From Verrucomicrobiota bacterium (GTDB taxonomy: Bacteria > Verrucomicrobiota > Verrucomicrobiia > Opitutales > Opitutaceae): 53,236 nucleotides of DNA. This document shows, piece after piece, positions 27,089 to 36,413 of the stretch; position 1 is the first letter of the stretch, and every line of letters begins with the position of its first letter. The notes below the pieces were generated by a model. It did not search any database. It was not told the origin of the DNA and worked only from the letters and a program-made list of their open reading frames with translations. The stretch spans positions 1 through 53,236 of the forward strand of contig JAFEGX010000148.1 of NCBI GenBank assembly GCA_018239675.1. The letters are read 5' to 3'. The position numbers were made by a program, and so were the translations under genes.

Positions 27089-29632
27089 TCACTCCGCGCG
27101 CAGCGCGGTGACCGGATTCACCTTGGTGGCGCGGCGGGCCGGCAGGTAGCAGGCCAGGAGGGCGGCGGCGGCGAGGAGCGCGGCGCTGCCGAGGAGGGCG
27201 AACGGGTCGGACGGACTCACCTCGTAGAGGAGGCGGGAGAGCAGGCGGCCGACGCCGAGCGAGAGCGCGAGGCCGACGGCGACCGCGAGGGCCGTCTGCA
27301 GCGCGCCCTGTTTCATGACCAGGCCGAATACATCGCGCGGATGCGCACCGAGCGCCATGCGGATGCCGATCTCGCGGGTGCGGCGCGCGACGGCGTAGGC
27401 CTTCACGCCGTAGACGCCGACCACGGCCAGCACGAGTGCGATCGCGCCGAAGGTGCCGAAGAGGATGGCGCCGAGCCGCACGACCCAGAGCCCGATGCTC
27501 TTGTTGACCAGGCTGGCATAAGTCGAGAGCTGGATCAGCGGGAGATCCGGATCCAGCTGGCGCAGTGCGGTGCGGATCGTGGGAAGCATGGCCAGCGTCA
27601 CCGCCTCGTCGCGGCTGGCCAGCCGCACGTGGACGAACACATTGCTGTTGAAGGCATGGGCGAACGGCACGTAAAGCCGGCCCAGGTCGCGCGCGCTGAT
27701 CGGATCGTGACGGTGCGGGGCGCAGATCCCGACGATCTCCATCTCGCCGGACGAGCCGTCCGTGGGCTTCTGCGTGAAGCGGATGTGCTGGCCTAGCGCG
27801 TCACCCTTGGGGAACAGCCGCTCGGCGAGGAGCGTATCGACGATGGCGACCGCGGGCGACTCCTTGCTCGTGGCCTCGTTGCGGGTGAAGTCGCGCCCGC
27901 GCAGCAGCCGGACGCCGATCGAGTCGAAGTAGCCCGGCGTCGTCGCGCTGTAGAGCGCATTGAAGCCCGGGGTCGGCGCGTTCGGGTCGGTCTTGGCGAC
28001 CGGCGCCTCCTGGGCGGACATCACGCGCGCCGTGTTGGTGAGGTTGCCGTAGGGGAGCATGGTCCCGACGCCGACCGACTGGACGCCCGGCAGCGCCTGG
28101 AGGCGGTCGATCGCGGCGAAGAGCGAGCGCTTCGCGTCGTCGGCCGACGTGTTGGCGAGGGAATAGTCGAGTTCGCCGACTGCACAGCCCGTCGGGTCGA
28201 AGCCGGGATTGATGCCGCCGGCCTTGAGCGCGCCGCGCAGGAACAGCCCGGCGCTGAACAGGAGGGCCAGCGACAGCGCGATCTGGGCCATGACGAGGCA
28301 GTGGCGCGGCGCGAAGAACCGGGTGAGCCGGCCGGCGGCGGTCGGCTCGCCGCCCTGCTGCTTGAGGTCGTGGACCAGGTCGACGTTCGAGGCCCGCAGT
28401 GCCGGCCCGAGCGAGAACAGGAGCGTGGCGAGGAGGCAGAAGACAAAGGTGAACGCGAGCACGGCGGCGTCGGGCTGCATGTGCACCACCAGTGAGAAGT
28501 TCATCGAGCTGAAAAGGCCCGAGATTGACTGGATCAGCAGGTCGTTGGCCCAGAGGCTCACCAGCAGGCCGAGCGTGCCGCCCGCGAGCGCCAGCAGGAG
28601 CCCCTCGGCGAGGAGCTGGCGGATCACGCGCCAGCGGGTCGCGCCGAGCGCGAGGCGGAGCGCGATCTCCTTGGAGCGGGCGGCGCCGCGGGCGAGCAGC
28701 ATGTTCGCCAGATTGATGCTCGCGATCACGAGCACGCAGCCCGCCATGCTGAACAGCCCGACCGTCATGAAGGTCGTGGAGCCGTCGTTGGACGGCGACG
28801 TGCTGATGGAAAAACGCGACGGCGACTCCGCCTGCAGCTCGCGCGGGCCCGCGCTGTCGGGTGGCTGGATGGCCGTGAGCCGCTGGGCGAGGGCGGGCAG
28901 GCGCGGGGCCAGGGTCTCGCGCGTCACGCCAGGTGCCAGGCGGGCCACCAGGTTGAGCGTGTAATTCTTGGGGTTCGCCAGGTCCGGCAGGCCGGAGCCG
29001 TCGCTGAAGGCGGCGCTGAACCGCGCGAAGACGCCGAGCGGCACCCAGAGGTCGGGCGCGAGGATGGCGTTGAGGCCCGAAAAGCCGTCGCGGGTCACGC
29101 CGATCACGGTGAAGGGCTGGCCGTTGACGCGCAGGGTGCTGCCGACGAAGTCGGGCCGCCCGCCCATCCGCTGCCAGAACGAGTAGCTCGTCACGAGAAC
29201 CATCGCGTTGGCGTTCGGCCGGCACTCCTCCGCGGTGTAGAACCGGCCGAGGGCGGGCGTGGTGCCCATCATGGGGAAGAAATTCTCCGAGGTGAAGAAC
29301 GCGAAGCTGCGCCGGATGCCCTCGTCCCGGCCGACGCCGGCCAGCGAGTACTGGACCGCGGACACGTCGGCGAAGGTGTCCTTTGCCTCGCGCAGCGTCT
29401 GGAACTCGGCGTAGGAGAACTGCCGGTAGTCGTGGCTCGCGCCCTGCTTGGCGGTGAACAGATTGACGATCTCGTCCGGGCGGAGGGGCACGACCGGCTT
29501 GAAGACCACGCCGTTCAGGAGGGCGAAGACGGCCGAGTTGACGCCGATGGCGAGGGCCAGGGTCAGGACGGCCACGATCGTGAAGCCCGGCGTCTTGGCC
29601 AGCGTGCGAAAGGCGAACTTGAGGTCGGACAT
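27089..29632 (-). CDS. ADOP-type ABC transporter permease 1
   Basis: The 847-residue protein is the first permease after the ATPase. It opens LKFAFRTLAKTPGFTIVAVL and ends PARRATKVNPVTALRAE, with FtsX coupling regions [20 protein letters not shown] and ARRTREIGIRMALGAHPR. The two periplasmic MacB_PCD domains lie at about residues 45-260 and 460-650. It is the most likely direct partner of the ATPase at 29804, from proximity alone. Confidence 0.9.
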   Translation of the reverse strand: MSDLKFAFRTLAKTPGFTIVAVLTLALAIGVNSAVFALLNGVVFKPVVPLRPDEIVNLFTAKQGASHDYRQFSYAEFQTLREAKDTFADVSAVQYSLAGVGRDEGIRRSFAFFTSENFFPMMGTTPALGRFYTAEECRPNANAMVLVTSYSFWQRMGGRPDFVGSTLRVNGQPFTVIGVTRDGFSGLNAILAPDLWVPLGVFARFSAAFSDGSGLPDLANPKNYTLNLVARLAPGVTRETLAPRLPALAQRLTAIQPPDSAGPRELQAESPSRFSISTSPSNDGSTTFMTVGLFSMAGCVLVIASINLANMLLARGAARSKEIALRLALGATRWRVIRQLLAEGLLLALAGGTLGLLVSLWANDLLIQSISGLFSSMNFSLVVHMQPDAAVLAFTFVFCLLATLLFSLGPALRASNVDLVHDLKQQGGEPTAAGRLTRFFAPRHCLVMAQIALSLALLFSAGLFLRGALKAGGINPGFDPTGCAVGELDYSLANTSADDAKRSLFAAIDRLQALPGVQSVGVGTMLPYGNLTNTARVMSAQEAPVAKTDPNAPTPGFNALYSATTPGYFDSIGVRLLRGRDFTRNEATSKESPAVAIVDTLLAERLFPKGDALGQHIRFTQKPTDGSSGEMEIVGICAPHRHDPISARDLGRLYVPFAHAFNSNVFVHVRLASRDEAVTLAMLPTIRTALRQLDPDLPLIQLSTYASLVNKSIGLWVVRLGAILFGTFGAIALVLAVVGVYGVKAYAVARRTREIGIRMALGAHPRDVFGLVMKQGALQTALAVAVGLALSLGVGRLLSRLLYEVSPSDPFALLGSAALLAAAALLACYLPARRATKVNPVTALRAE

Positions 29633-29637
29633 GACTG

Positions 29638-29799
29638 AAGTGACGAGTGACGAGGGACGAGCGACCAGGGGCGGGGCACGGAGGTCGGAGTTCGTAGCTC
29701 GGAGTTCGAAAAGCAGAGGCTGGGCTCGAGCGGTGGAGCCGGGAGGAGTTTGAGCTTGGGGCAGGAAGAAATCCCGAATCCGGAATCCGGAATTCGGTA
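29638..29799. repeat. Mixed heptamer arms (families F and J) before permease 1
   Basis: A family F half-element (29638-29668: agtgacg, agtgacg, agggacg, agcgacc) is followed by ggtcgga/gttcgta words (29683-29710). A gaatccg-gaatccg-gaattcg tract comes last (29769-29797). The tract ends just before the ATPase stop. Confidence 0.6.
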
Positions 29800-29803
29800 T
29801 GGG

Positions 29804-30502
29804 CTAGTTCCGGGCGGACTCGACCTGCTCCTGGACCACGCGGCCGTCGAAGATGTGGACGGTGCGCTCGGCGTGGCGCGCAAAGCGCGTGTCGTGGGTG
29901 ACCATCACGATGGTCGCGCCACCCTTGTGGAGCTCGGCGAGGAGCTGCATCACGGAGTCGCCGTTTTTCGAGTCGAGGTTGCCCGTCGGCTCGTCGGCGA
30001 GGAGCACGGCCGGTTTGCCGGCGAGGGCGCGGGCAACGGCGACGCGCTGCTGCTGGCCGCCGGAGAGCTGCGAGGGGAGGTGCTTGGCGCGGTGGCCCAT
30101 GCCGACCTTCTCCAGCGCCTCGAGGGCGGCCGACTTGCGCTCGGCCGCGGGCATGCCGCGGTAGGTGAGCGGGAGCTCGACGTTCTCGAACACGGTCAAG
30201 TCGCCGATGAGGTTGAACGACTGGAAAATGAACCCGATCTCGCGGTTGCGGATGCGCGCGCGCTCCGGGAGCGAGAGGCCCTGCACCGGGCGGCCGTTGA
30301 GGAGATAGGCGCCCTCCGTCGGCGAATCGAGCAGGCCGAGGATCGAGAGGAGCGTGGACTTGCCGCAGCCCGACGGGCCGGCGATCGAGACGTACTCGCC
30401 CTGTCGGATGTCGAGATGGATGCCGGACAACGCGTGGGTTTCGACCTCGTCAGTCAGGAACACCTTTGTGACGCCTTCGAGCTTGATCAGGGAATCAGCC
30501 AT
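29804..30502 (-). CDS. ABC transporter ATP-binding protein, MacB/LolD-type
   Basis: The 232-residue ATPase has Walker A GPSGCGKSTLL, canonical signature LSGGQQQRVAVARAL, Walker [15 protein letters not shown] and switch His in VTHDTRFA. It should power the adjacent permeases. ATG 30502 begins MADSLIKLEGVTKVFLTDEV, the normal family start; the longer in-frame extension would overlap a small upstream ORF. It differs from the second ATPase at 16387, which has Leu in the signature. Confidence 0.94.
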   Translation of the reverse strand: MADSLIKLEGVTKVFLTDEVETHALSGIHLDIRQGEYVSIAGPSGCGKSTLLSILGLLDSPTEGAYLLNGRPVQGLSLPERARIRNREIGFIFQSFNLIGDLTVFENVELPLTYRGMPAAERKSAALEALEKVGMGHRAKHLPSQLSGGQQQRVAVARALAGKPAVLLADEPTGNLDSKNGDSVMQLLAELHKGGATIVMVTHDTRFARHAERTVHIFDGRVVQEQVESARN

Positions 30503-30554
30503 GGGGATGGGTGGGTTGCGGGGTGGAGTGGTGCGGGAAAGGGGTGCGCGCCGC

Positions 30555-30638
30555 TCAGTTTTCAGAGCGGTCGGGCTCGGTCGCCACGAGGACAACCAGG
30601 GAGATGAGGAGGAGCAGGATCGGAATCACGGGAAACAT
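30555..30638 (-). CDS. Possible 27-residue single-span membrane protein
   Basis: A short ORF lies between the HlyD and ATPase genes: MFPVIPILLLLISLVVLVAT followed by EPDRSEN. It is one hydrophobic helix with a polar acidic tail. No clear Shine-Dalgarno precedes it. The other ATPase in the window (16387) also has a small one-helix protein directly before it, which makes this more credible. Confidence 0.35.
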   Translation of the reverse strand: MFPVIPILLLLISLVVLVATEPDRSEN

Positions 30639-30735
30639 CGGGTCGGAGGGTTGGTTCAAAAAGGGAGGCGGAGCGGAAGGGGAACACGCGGGCCATGGGA
30701 AAAGTTACAGCGCGGTGGAGGATTTTGGCGGGCGG

Positions 30736-31989
30736 TCAGTTCAATCGCACCCGGTCGTTGGCGTCCCACTGGGACATGTCGGACAGGATCACGCGGTCGC
30801 CGGGCTGAAGGCCGCCGACGATCTCGATCGTATTGACCGAGCTGCGGCCCACCTTGACCGGCACGCGGGTGGCGTAGGAGCCGTCGCGGTCGAGCTTGAA
30901 CAGGCCGACCGTGCTGCGCTCCTGGCCGAAGGCCGGCCGGCCGACGTAGACGACGTCGTCCAGGCGCTCGAGCTCGATGGTACCGTCGACCGAGAGGTCG
31001 GGCCGCGAGCCCTTCGGCAGCGGGCCGTCGATCAGCACGTCGACCGTGACGGTGCCATTCTGGACGGACGGATCGATCCGCGAGACGTGGCCGCTGACGA
31101 TGCCGTTGCGGGTGTCGACCTCGGCGGTCTGGCCGATGGCGACGTCCTTGGCCTGGGTCTCGGCGATGCGGATCTCGGCCTTGAGCTTGGCGGGGTCGGC
31201 GACGCGGGCGAGGTTCACGCCGGGCTGGATCTGGGAGCCGACATCGACCGGGAGCAGCTGCAGCACGCCGTTCATGCCGGCGCGGGCGGTGAGCGCGTCG
31301 AGCTCGTCGTGGCGGAGCTTGGCGACGCCGCGGAGGCGCTCGACCTCGGCCTCCTTCACGGACAGCTGCGGGGCGATGGACTCCTGGGCAAAGGCGTAGC
31401 GCTTCTGCTCGATCGTGTTGCGCGTGGCAAGCTGCTCGGCCGTGACCTTCGAGAGCCGGAGGTCGAGCTCGGACACGAGGCCTTCCTGATGCAGCTGCTC
31501 GTTGACCTCGGCCTTGAGGCGGGCCTGCTCGGAGTCGGCGCGCGCGGAGGCGGCCGCGGCCTCGGCGGCGAGCACGCCGCTCTCGAGCTGCGCGCGCGTG
31601 CCGACGAGATCGGCCTCGGCGGCCTTCAGCTGCGCGTCGGCGCTGGCGGCGGCCTGCTCGACGTCGGGATTCGCGAGAATGAGGATGACGCTGTCCGGCG
31701 TGACGACCGCGCCGGGGCGCAGGATGATCTTGTCCACGCGACCCTGGGTGCGCGCGGCGATCCAGCGGATTTCCTCCGGCACCAGCGTGCCAAGCCCGCG
31801 GACCTGCCGCAGCATCTGGCCGCGCTTCACCGTGTCGATCCACACGAGATTGCGCTCCACCGTTGGCGCCGCCGGCTTCAGCCGCGCCAGGGTCACGGTG
31901 ATCACCACCAGCGCAGTGACGGCGATGGCACCGATGATGATGCGCTTCTTGCGCTTGGCTTTGGATTGGTCGGGACGCGGGATGTCCAT
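30736..31989 (-). CDS. HlyD/MacA-family periplasmic adaptor (membrane fusion protein)
   Basis: The 417-residue protein has a basic N-terminus and one anchor helix (about residues 17-36, RIIIGAIAVTALVVITVTLA). A lipoyl-like half motif follows, then a long coiled-coil hairpin (about 95-200, rich in Ala/Glu/Lys), then beta-barrel and membrane-proximal domains (GVLQLLPVDVGSQIQPGVNL). It should bridge the inner-membrane permease complex to a TolC-type duct. It is the first gene of the HlyD/ATPase/permease unit. ATG 31989 is the only sensible start; a predicted sigma-54 start site lies just 5 nt before it. Confidence 0.9.
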   Translation of the reverse strand: MDIPRPDQSKAKRKKRIIIGAIAVTALVVITVTLARLKPAAPTVERNLVWIDTVKRGQMLRQVRGLGTLVPEEIRWIAARTQGRVDKIILRPGAVVTPDSVILILANPDVEQAAASADAQLKAAEADLVGTRAQLESGVLAAEAAAASARADSEQARLKAEVNEQLHQEGLVSELDLRLSKVTAEQLATRNTIEQKRYAFAQESIAPQLSVKEAEVERLRGVAKLRHDELDALTARAGMNGVLQLLPVDVGSQIQPGVNLARVADPAKLKAEIRIAETQAKDVAIGQTAEVDTRNGIVSGHVSRIDPSVQNGTVTVDVLIDGPLPKGSRPDLSVDGTIELERLDDVVYVGRPAFGQERSTVGLFKLDRDGSYATRVPVKVGRSSVNTIEIVGGLQPGDRVILSDMSQWDANDRVRLN

Positions 31990-32005
31990 GGGCGATCCCG
32001 CAATT

Positions 32006-32020
32006 GCAGGCCCTGTGCCA
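32006..32020 (-). promoter_or_regulatory. Sigma-54 (-24/-12) promoter of the HlyD/permease operon
   Basis: The minus strand reads TGGCACA-GGGC-CTGC, which keeps the essential GG and GC with correct spacing. Predicted start near 31994 leaves a very short leader before the ATG at 31989. Confidence 0.6.
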
Positions 32021-32118
32021 GCACTCGCGGAAGCGCGTAAGTGATTAGGGATAAGGGCGTAAAAATTGTTTAGGTCTGGGAGATCTCTGGACTGTGGGTC
32101 GATCGCGGGACGGTGGAA

Positions 32119-32149
32119 TCCCGGAAATGGGACCGTCCCGAAAATCGGG
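32119..32149. promoter_or_regulatory. Two tandem palindromic activator sites
   Basis: TCCCGGAAATGGGA (32119-32132) is 107 bp upstream of the -24 element. A variant, TCCCGAAAATCGGG (32136-32149), follows it. The pair resembles the twin enhancer sites bound by NtrC-type activators. Confidence 0.65.
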
Positions 32150-32160
32150 TTTCGGCAGGT

Positions 32161-32570
32161 TGCACAGGAGGCGACGGAGGAAACGGAGCGGACGGAGGGC
32201 GGAGCGAGGATTCGTGCAGAGCTGCTCGTCGATGTTGCGCAGCTGTCACCGGCGCGACGGCCAAACGTGACGTCGTGGGAGTCTAGTCTGGAAACCAATG
32301 CCCACCATGATCAGCTCATTCCAAGTTCGCCCAGAATCCCTTGATGCGCTTTCGGTGATCGCCGACGTGCTCGCGTGGTCGGTCCTCGCGGCGATCGGCA
32401 TCTGGACCCTGCGGCAATACTTTCGCCCGCGGCGTTTCATCGCGCTGCCGAAGACCGTGGACGAACCCGAAACAGACGATCACCCTGAGACCAACGACGA
32501 CCTCCGCAATGCCGCTTGATGCCGAGTGACGCCGGATGGTTCTCCATGTCCTCCGTTCCCTCCTGTGCAA
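32161..32570. repeat. Family A element enclosing a 73-residue ORF
   Basis: The left arm 32161-32198 (AGGAGGCGA, CGGAGGAAA, CGGAGCGGA units) and the right arm 32549-32570 (CCTCCGTTCCCTCCTGTGCA) are inverted. Between them is one plus-strand ORF (32298-32519). The element ends 14 bp from the stop of the sensor kinase. Confidence 0.68.
32298..32519 (+). CDS. Small single-span membrane protein (hypothetical)
   Basis: The 73-residue ORF has one predicted membrane helix (residues 17-37, ALSVIADVLAWSVLAAIGIW). A basic juxtamembrane stretch (RQYFRPRRF) and an acidic tail rich in Asp/Glu/Asn follow. It is the only plus-strand gene between the kinase and exporter operons, and it lies inside family A arms. 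No family is recognised and no strong ribosome-binding site is visible. Confidence 0.45.
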   Translation: MPTMISSFQVRPESLDALSVIADVLAWSVLAAIGIWTLRQYFRPRRFIALPKTVDEPETDDHPETNDDLRNAA

Positions 32571-32584
32571 CAAAATCGGCTCGC

Positions 32585-33913
32585 CTAGATCGGCAGCCGC
32601 AGGCGGGCCACGCAGCCGGTGGCGTCCTGGCGGTTCTCCAGCGTCAGGGTGCCGCGGTGGTTCTCGGCGATCTGGCGGCAGAGCACGAGGCCGATGCCGG
32701 AACCCTCGGCCTTGGTGGTGTAGAACGGCACAAACAAATTGGTCGCGCCCGCGATGCCCGGGCCGTCGTCCTCGACAAAGATCTCGATGCGGCCCGGCGA
32801 TTGGCTGCAGCCGATGCGGACGCCGCCGCCGGTCTCGAGCGCGGCCTCGACGGCGTTCTTGAGGAGATTGATGAGCGCCTGCTCGATCTGGGCCGCGTCG
32901 CAGGAGATCGTCACCGAAGGCCCGGCGATCATCTCCACCCGCAGACGGGTCTCGAGGGCGGCGACGCGCTGGACGAGCTCGCAGACGTTGCAGGGCGCGA
33001 GCACGGGTGCGGGCAGGCGGGCGAGGCGCGCGTACGCCTGCATGAATCGGCTCAGGCCCTCGGCGCGGCTCTCGATGATCGCCAGCGCGGACTGCAGGTC
33101 CTCCTCCCAGTCGGGCGGCCGCGGCGTGCGGCGGACCATGCCGGCGAGGCTGCCGGCGAGCGACTTGATGGGCGCGAGCGAGTTGTTGAGCTCGTGGCCG
33201 AGCACGCGCACCAGCCGCTGCCATGCACGCAGCTCCTCTTCGCGCAGGCTGCGGCTGAGGTCGGCGATGACGACAAGATGGTGCGGGCGGCCGCCCTCGT
33301 GGAACTGGCTGCGGCGCATGCCCCAGCGGCCGCTGCCGCCGCCGGGAAACGGGATGGTCAGCAGCCGGCCCGGCTCACCGGTGAGGCAATCCTCGAGCCC
33401 GAGTTCCTTGGCATCGCGGCCGAGGATGCGCTCGGCGGGCTTGTTGAGCAGGACCTGGCCCGCGTGGTTCGCGAGCCGCATCCGACCCTCGGAGTCGAAG
33501 GCGAAGATCGCGACGTCGATTTCCTCCATGACCGTGCGCAGCAGCGCCGTGGCCTCGAGGGCGCTGAGGCGCTGGTCCTGCAGCGTGCGGCTGAGGATGT
33601 TGATTTCCGCCATGACATCGCCGAGGGGCTCGTCGCGCCGGGCGCCGCGGGCGCGGACGGAGAAATCGCCCTCGCGCAGGGCGGAGAGCAGGTTGGCCAT
33701 GGTCTGCAGCGGGCGGACGACGCGAGCTTGGACGGCGGCGGCGAAGCCGAGCCAGCAGCCGATGATGAGAAGGGAAAGGGTCCACTCGACCTTGGGTGAG
33801 GAATCGCCGAGCCAAAGATAGCACATGGCCACGACGACCGCCGGCAGCCCCCCCGCCAACGCCTGGAGGAAAATCACACGCTCGTGGGCGATCCGGCGGG
33901 ATGATTTCGGCAT
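32585..33913 (-). CDS. Sensor histidine kinase, NtrY-like
   Basis: The 442-residue kinase has two membrane helices (about 13-35 and 44-63) with almost no periplasmic loop. A HAMP-like segment (VVRPLQTMANLLSALREGDF) and a PAS domain (about 122-225) follow. The phospho-acceptor region is VLGHELNNSLAPIKSLAGSL (His240). The ATPase has N-box QALINLLKNAVEAA, G1 DDGPGIAG and G2 GSGIGLVLCRQI. The short loop suggests it senses the membrane or an internal signal. The ATG at 33913 is preferred to a TTG at 33931 that falls in a repeat arm. It is downstream of the response-regulator gene but separated from it by a repeat cassette. Confidence 0.9.
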   Translation of the reverse strand: MPKSSRRIAHERVIFLQALAGGLPAVVVAMCYLWLGDSSPKVEWTLSLLIIGCWLGFAAAVQARVVRPLQTMANLLSALREGDFSVRARGARRDEPLGDVMAEINILSRTLQDQRLSALEATALLRTVMEEIDVAIFAFDSEGRMRLANHAGQVLLNKPAERILGRDAKELGLEDCLTGEPGRLLTIPFPGGGSGRWGMRRSQFHEGGRPHHLVVIADLSRSLREEELRAWQRLVRVLGHELNNSLAPIKSLAGSLAGMVRRTPRPPDWEEDLQSALAIIESRAEGLSRFMQAYARLARLPAPVLAPCNVCELVQRVAALETRLRVEMIAGPSVTISCDAAQIEQALINLLKNAVEAALETGGGVRIGCSQSPGRIEIFVEDDGPGIAGATNLFVPFYTTKAEGSGIGLVLCRQIAENHRGTLTLENRQDATGCVARLRLPI

Positions 33914-33922
33914 GGGTGTGGT

Positions 33923-34373
33923 TGGCCGCAAGAAAGCGCAGAAGGCGCAGAATCAGTTGTTACTCAGCACAAACTTCCGGAATTCGATTTGTGGCGAGCC
34001 AAAGTTGATCAGCATGCCGTGTTCGACTCCGGTGGCCCGGAGATAGCCCAACAGCTGGGCGATATGTTCGTCGCAGAGACTGCGGCAGGCCTTTAGCTCA
34101 ACAATCAGGCGATCTTCGACCATCAGGTCTGCCGTGTATTCTCCCAACACGGTGCCGTCCCGATCACAAACCTGCACCGCATGCTGCTGCTGCACATCTA
34201 GTCGCTGGAGTCTCAAGCGATGGGCCAAGCCGTTCTCATACACCTTTTCGAGATGTCCGTGACGTAAATGACGATGCAAGTCGAAGCTGGCCTCGCGAAC
34301 CACATCACAGAGGGCAAAAATGCTGTTTTTCATGCAGCCGTTCTTGCGCCTTCTGCGCCTTTTTGTGGCTAAC
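33923..34373. mobile_element. Cassette-like element, family E (ggcgcagaa 9-mer arms) with GxxExxY cargo
   Basis: The left arm 33923-33952 (GGCCGCAAGAAAGCGCAGAA and one more unit) and the right arm 34340-34373 (complement) bound a single gene with almost no spare bases. The cassette sits 9 bp before the kinase ATG and 8 bp after the regulator stop. A cargo-free relative lies at 50028-50161. Mobility is inferred. Confidence 0.65.
33953..34333 (-). CDS. GxxExxY protein (PD-(D/E)XK-like fold)
   Basis: The 126-residue protein carries the naming motif in GHLEKVYENGL (Gly26, Glu29, Tyr32). A PD-(D/E)XK-type core follows: YTADLMVEDRLIVELKA with Asp69, Glu79 and Lys81. The family ending LLGYLRATGVEHGMLINFG comes after. 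The core suggests a nuclease-related fold; activity has not been established for this family as far as I know. ATG 34333 is chosen over a TTG at 34375 within the repeat arm. The stop codon touches the opposite arm, so gene and arms form one unit. Confidence 0.88.
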   Translation of the reverse strand: MKNSIFALCDVVREASFDLHRHLRHGHLEKVYENGLAHRLRLQRLDVQQQHAVQVCDRDGTVLGEYTADLMVEDRLIVELKACRSLCDEHIAQLLGYLRATGVEHGMLINFGSPQIEFRKFVLSNN

Positions 34374-34381
34374 AAATCAGC

Positions 34382-35749
<1,368 letters not shown>

Positions 35750-35788
35750 GATGGAGAGGCGGCGGGCCGAGTGCGGCCTGAATGACAG

Positions 35789-35939
35789 TCAGGAAGTTGA
35801 AGGTTGAAAACTGAGGGTTGACGCGGCCCTCGGCCCCATCGGCTGGGCGTGCACGGCAGGACGGATAGGCCCCGTCGGCTTGGGGGGTGGGCCCGAGGAT
35901 GCGCGATTTTCAACCGACGACTTTCAGCGTTCAACTGAA
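35789..35939. repeat. Family G inverted element (gttgaag/gttgaaa arms)
   Basis: The left arm 35789-35822 (gttgaag, gttgaaa, actgagg, gttgacg) and the right arm 35907-35939 (ttcaacc ... gttcaac) enclose a GC-rich interior. It lies between the 3' end of the small membrane gene and the start of the regulator gene. Confidence 0.65.
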
Positions 35940-35949
35940 TAGTACCGCC

Positions 35950-36228
35950 TCAGGCGGCCAGGCACTCGGACTTGTCCGGGCAACCGTTCCGGTCGGCGAA
36001 CGTGTCGGCGGGCGGCACGATCACGGAAGCCGGCGTGAGGTCGATGTCCCGCGCCCGCCGCGAATAGTCGCTGAAGAAGGTGAGCCCGAAGAGGCTCGCG
36101 ACAAAGAGGGTGACGACATACTCGGGGGTGAACGACGACGGGAGGCTGAAGCCCGCGACTTCGGCGAGAGCGCCCACCGGATAAACGGCGGCGGCGATGA
36201 GAGCGATGATCTTGAGTGAGGTCTTCAT
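35950..36228 (-). CDS. Small membrane protein under a sigma-54 promoter (unknown)
   Basis: The 92-residue protein has a signal-peptide-like start (LKIIALIAAAVYPVGALA) and a second hydrophobic stretch (YVVTLFVASLFGLTFFS). A basic turn (DYSRRARDIDL) precedes a tail with two Cys (NGCPDKSEC). ATG 36228 follows a consensus sigma-54 promoter by about 16 nt, which supports this start over the longer frame. I do not recognise a family. Its promoter and operator place it with the exporter operons, perhaps as an envelope-stress or membrane accessory factor. Confidence 0.7.
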   Translation of the reverse strand: MKTSLKIIALIAAAVYPVGALAEVAGFSLPSSFTPEYVVTLFVASLFGLTFFSDYSRRARDIDLTPASVIVPPADTFADRNGCPDKSECLAA

Positions 36229-36255
36229 GATATTTGAGAGTTGCCGAGCATCATT

Positions 36256-36270
36256 GCAAAGCCCGTGCCA
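36256..36270 (-). promoter_or_regulatory. Sigma-54 (-24/-12) promoter, consensus match
   Basis: The minus strand reads TGGCACG-GGCT-TTGC, a full match to the consensus, about 28 bp before the ATG of the 92-residue membrane protein. Confidence 0.85.
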
Positions 36271-36377
36271 ACGTTTCGCCACCTGTGTAACCAACGACAT
36301 CGGAGCGAAATAAAATTCTCCGCCGAAAAACAGGCGCCGCGCAGACCGGTCGAATGATTCGCCAGCGGGAGGGCCGA

Positions 36378-36393
36378 TTCCCAAAACTGGGAA
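36378..36393. promoter_or_regulatory. Palindromic activator site (UAS-like), best copy
   Basis: TTCCCAAAACTGGGAA has perfect 6-bp arms and lies 117 bp upstream of the -24 element. It matches the sites at 17462 and 32119. Confidence 0.7.
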
Positions 36394-36413
36394 AGTTTCG
36401 GAGCGCAGACCTC

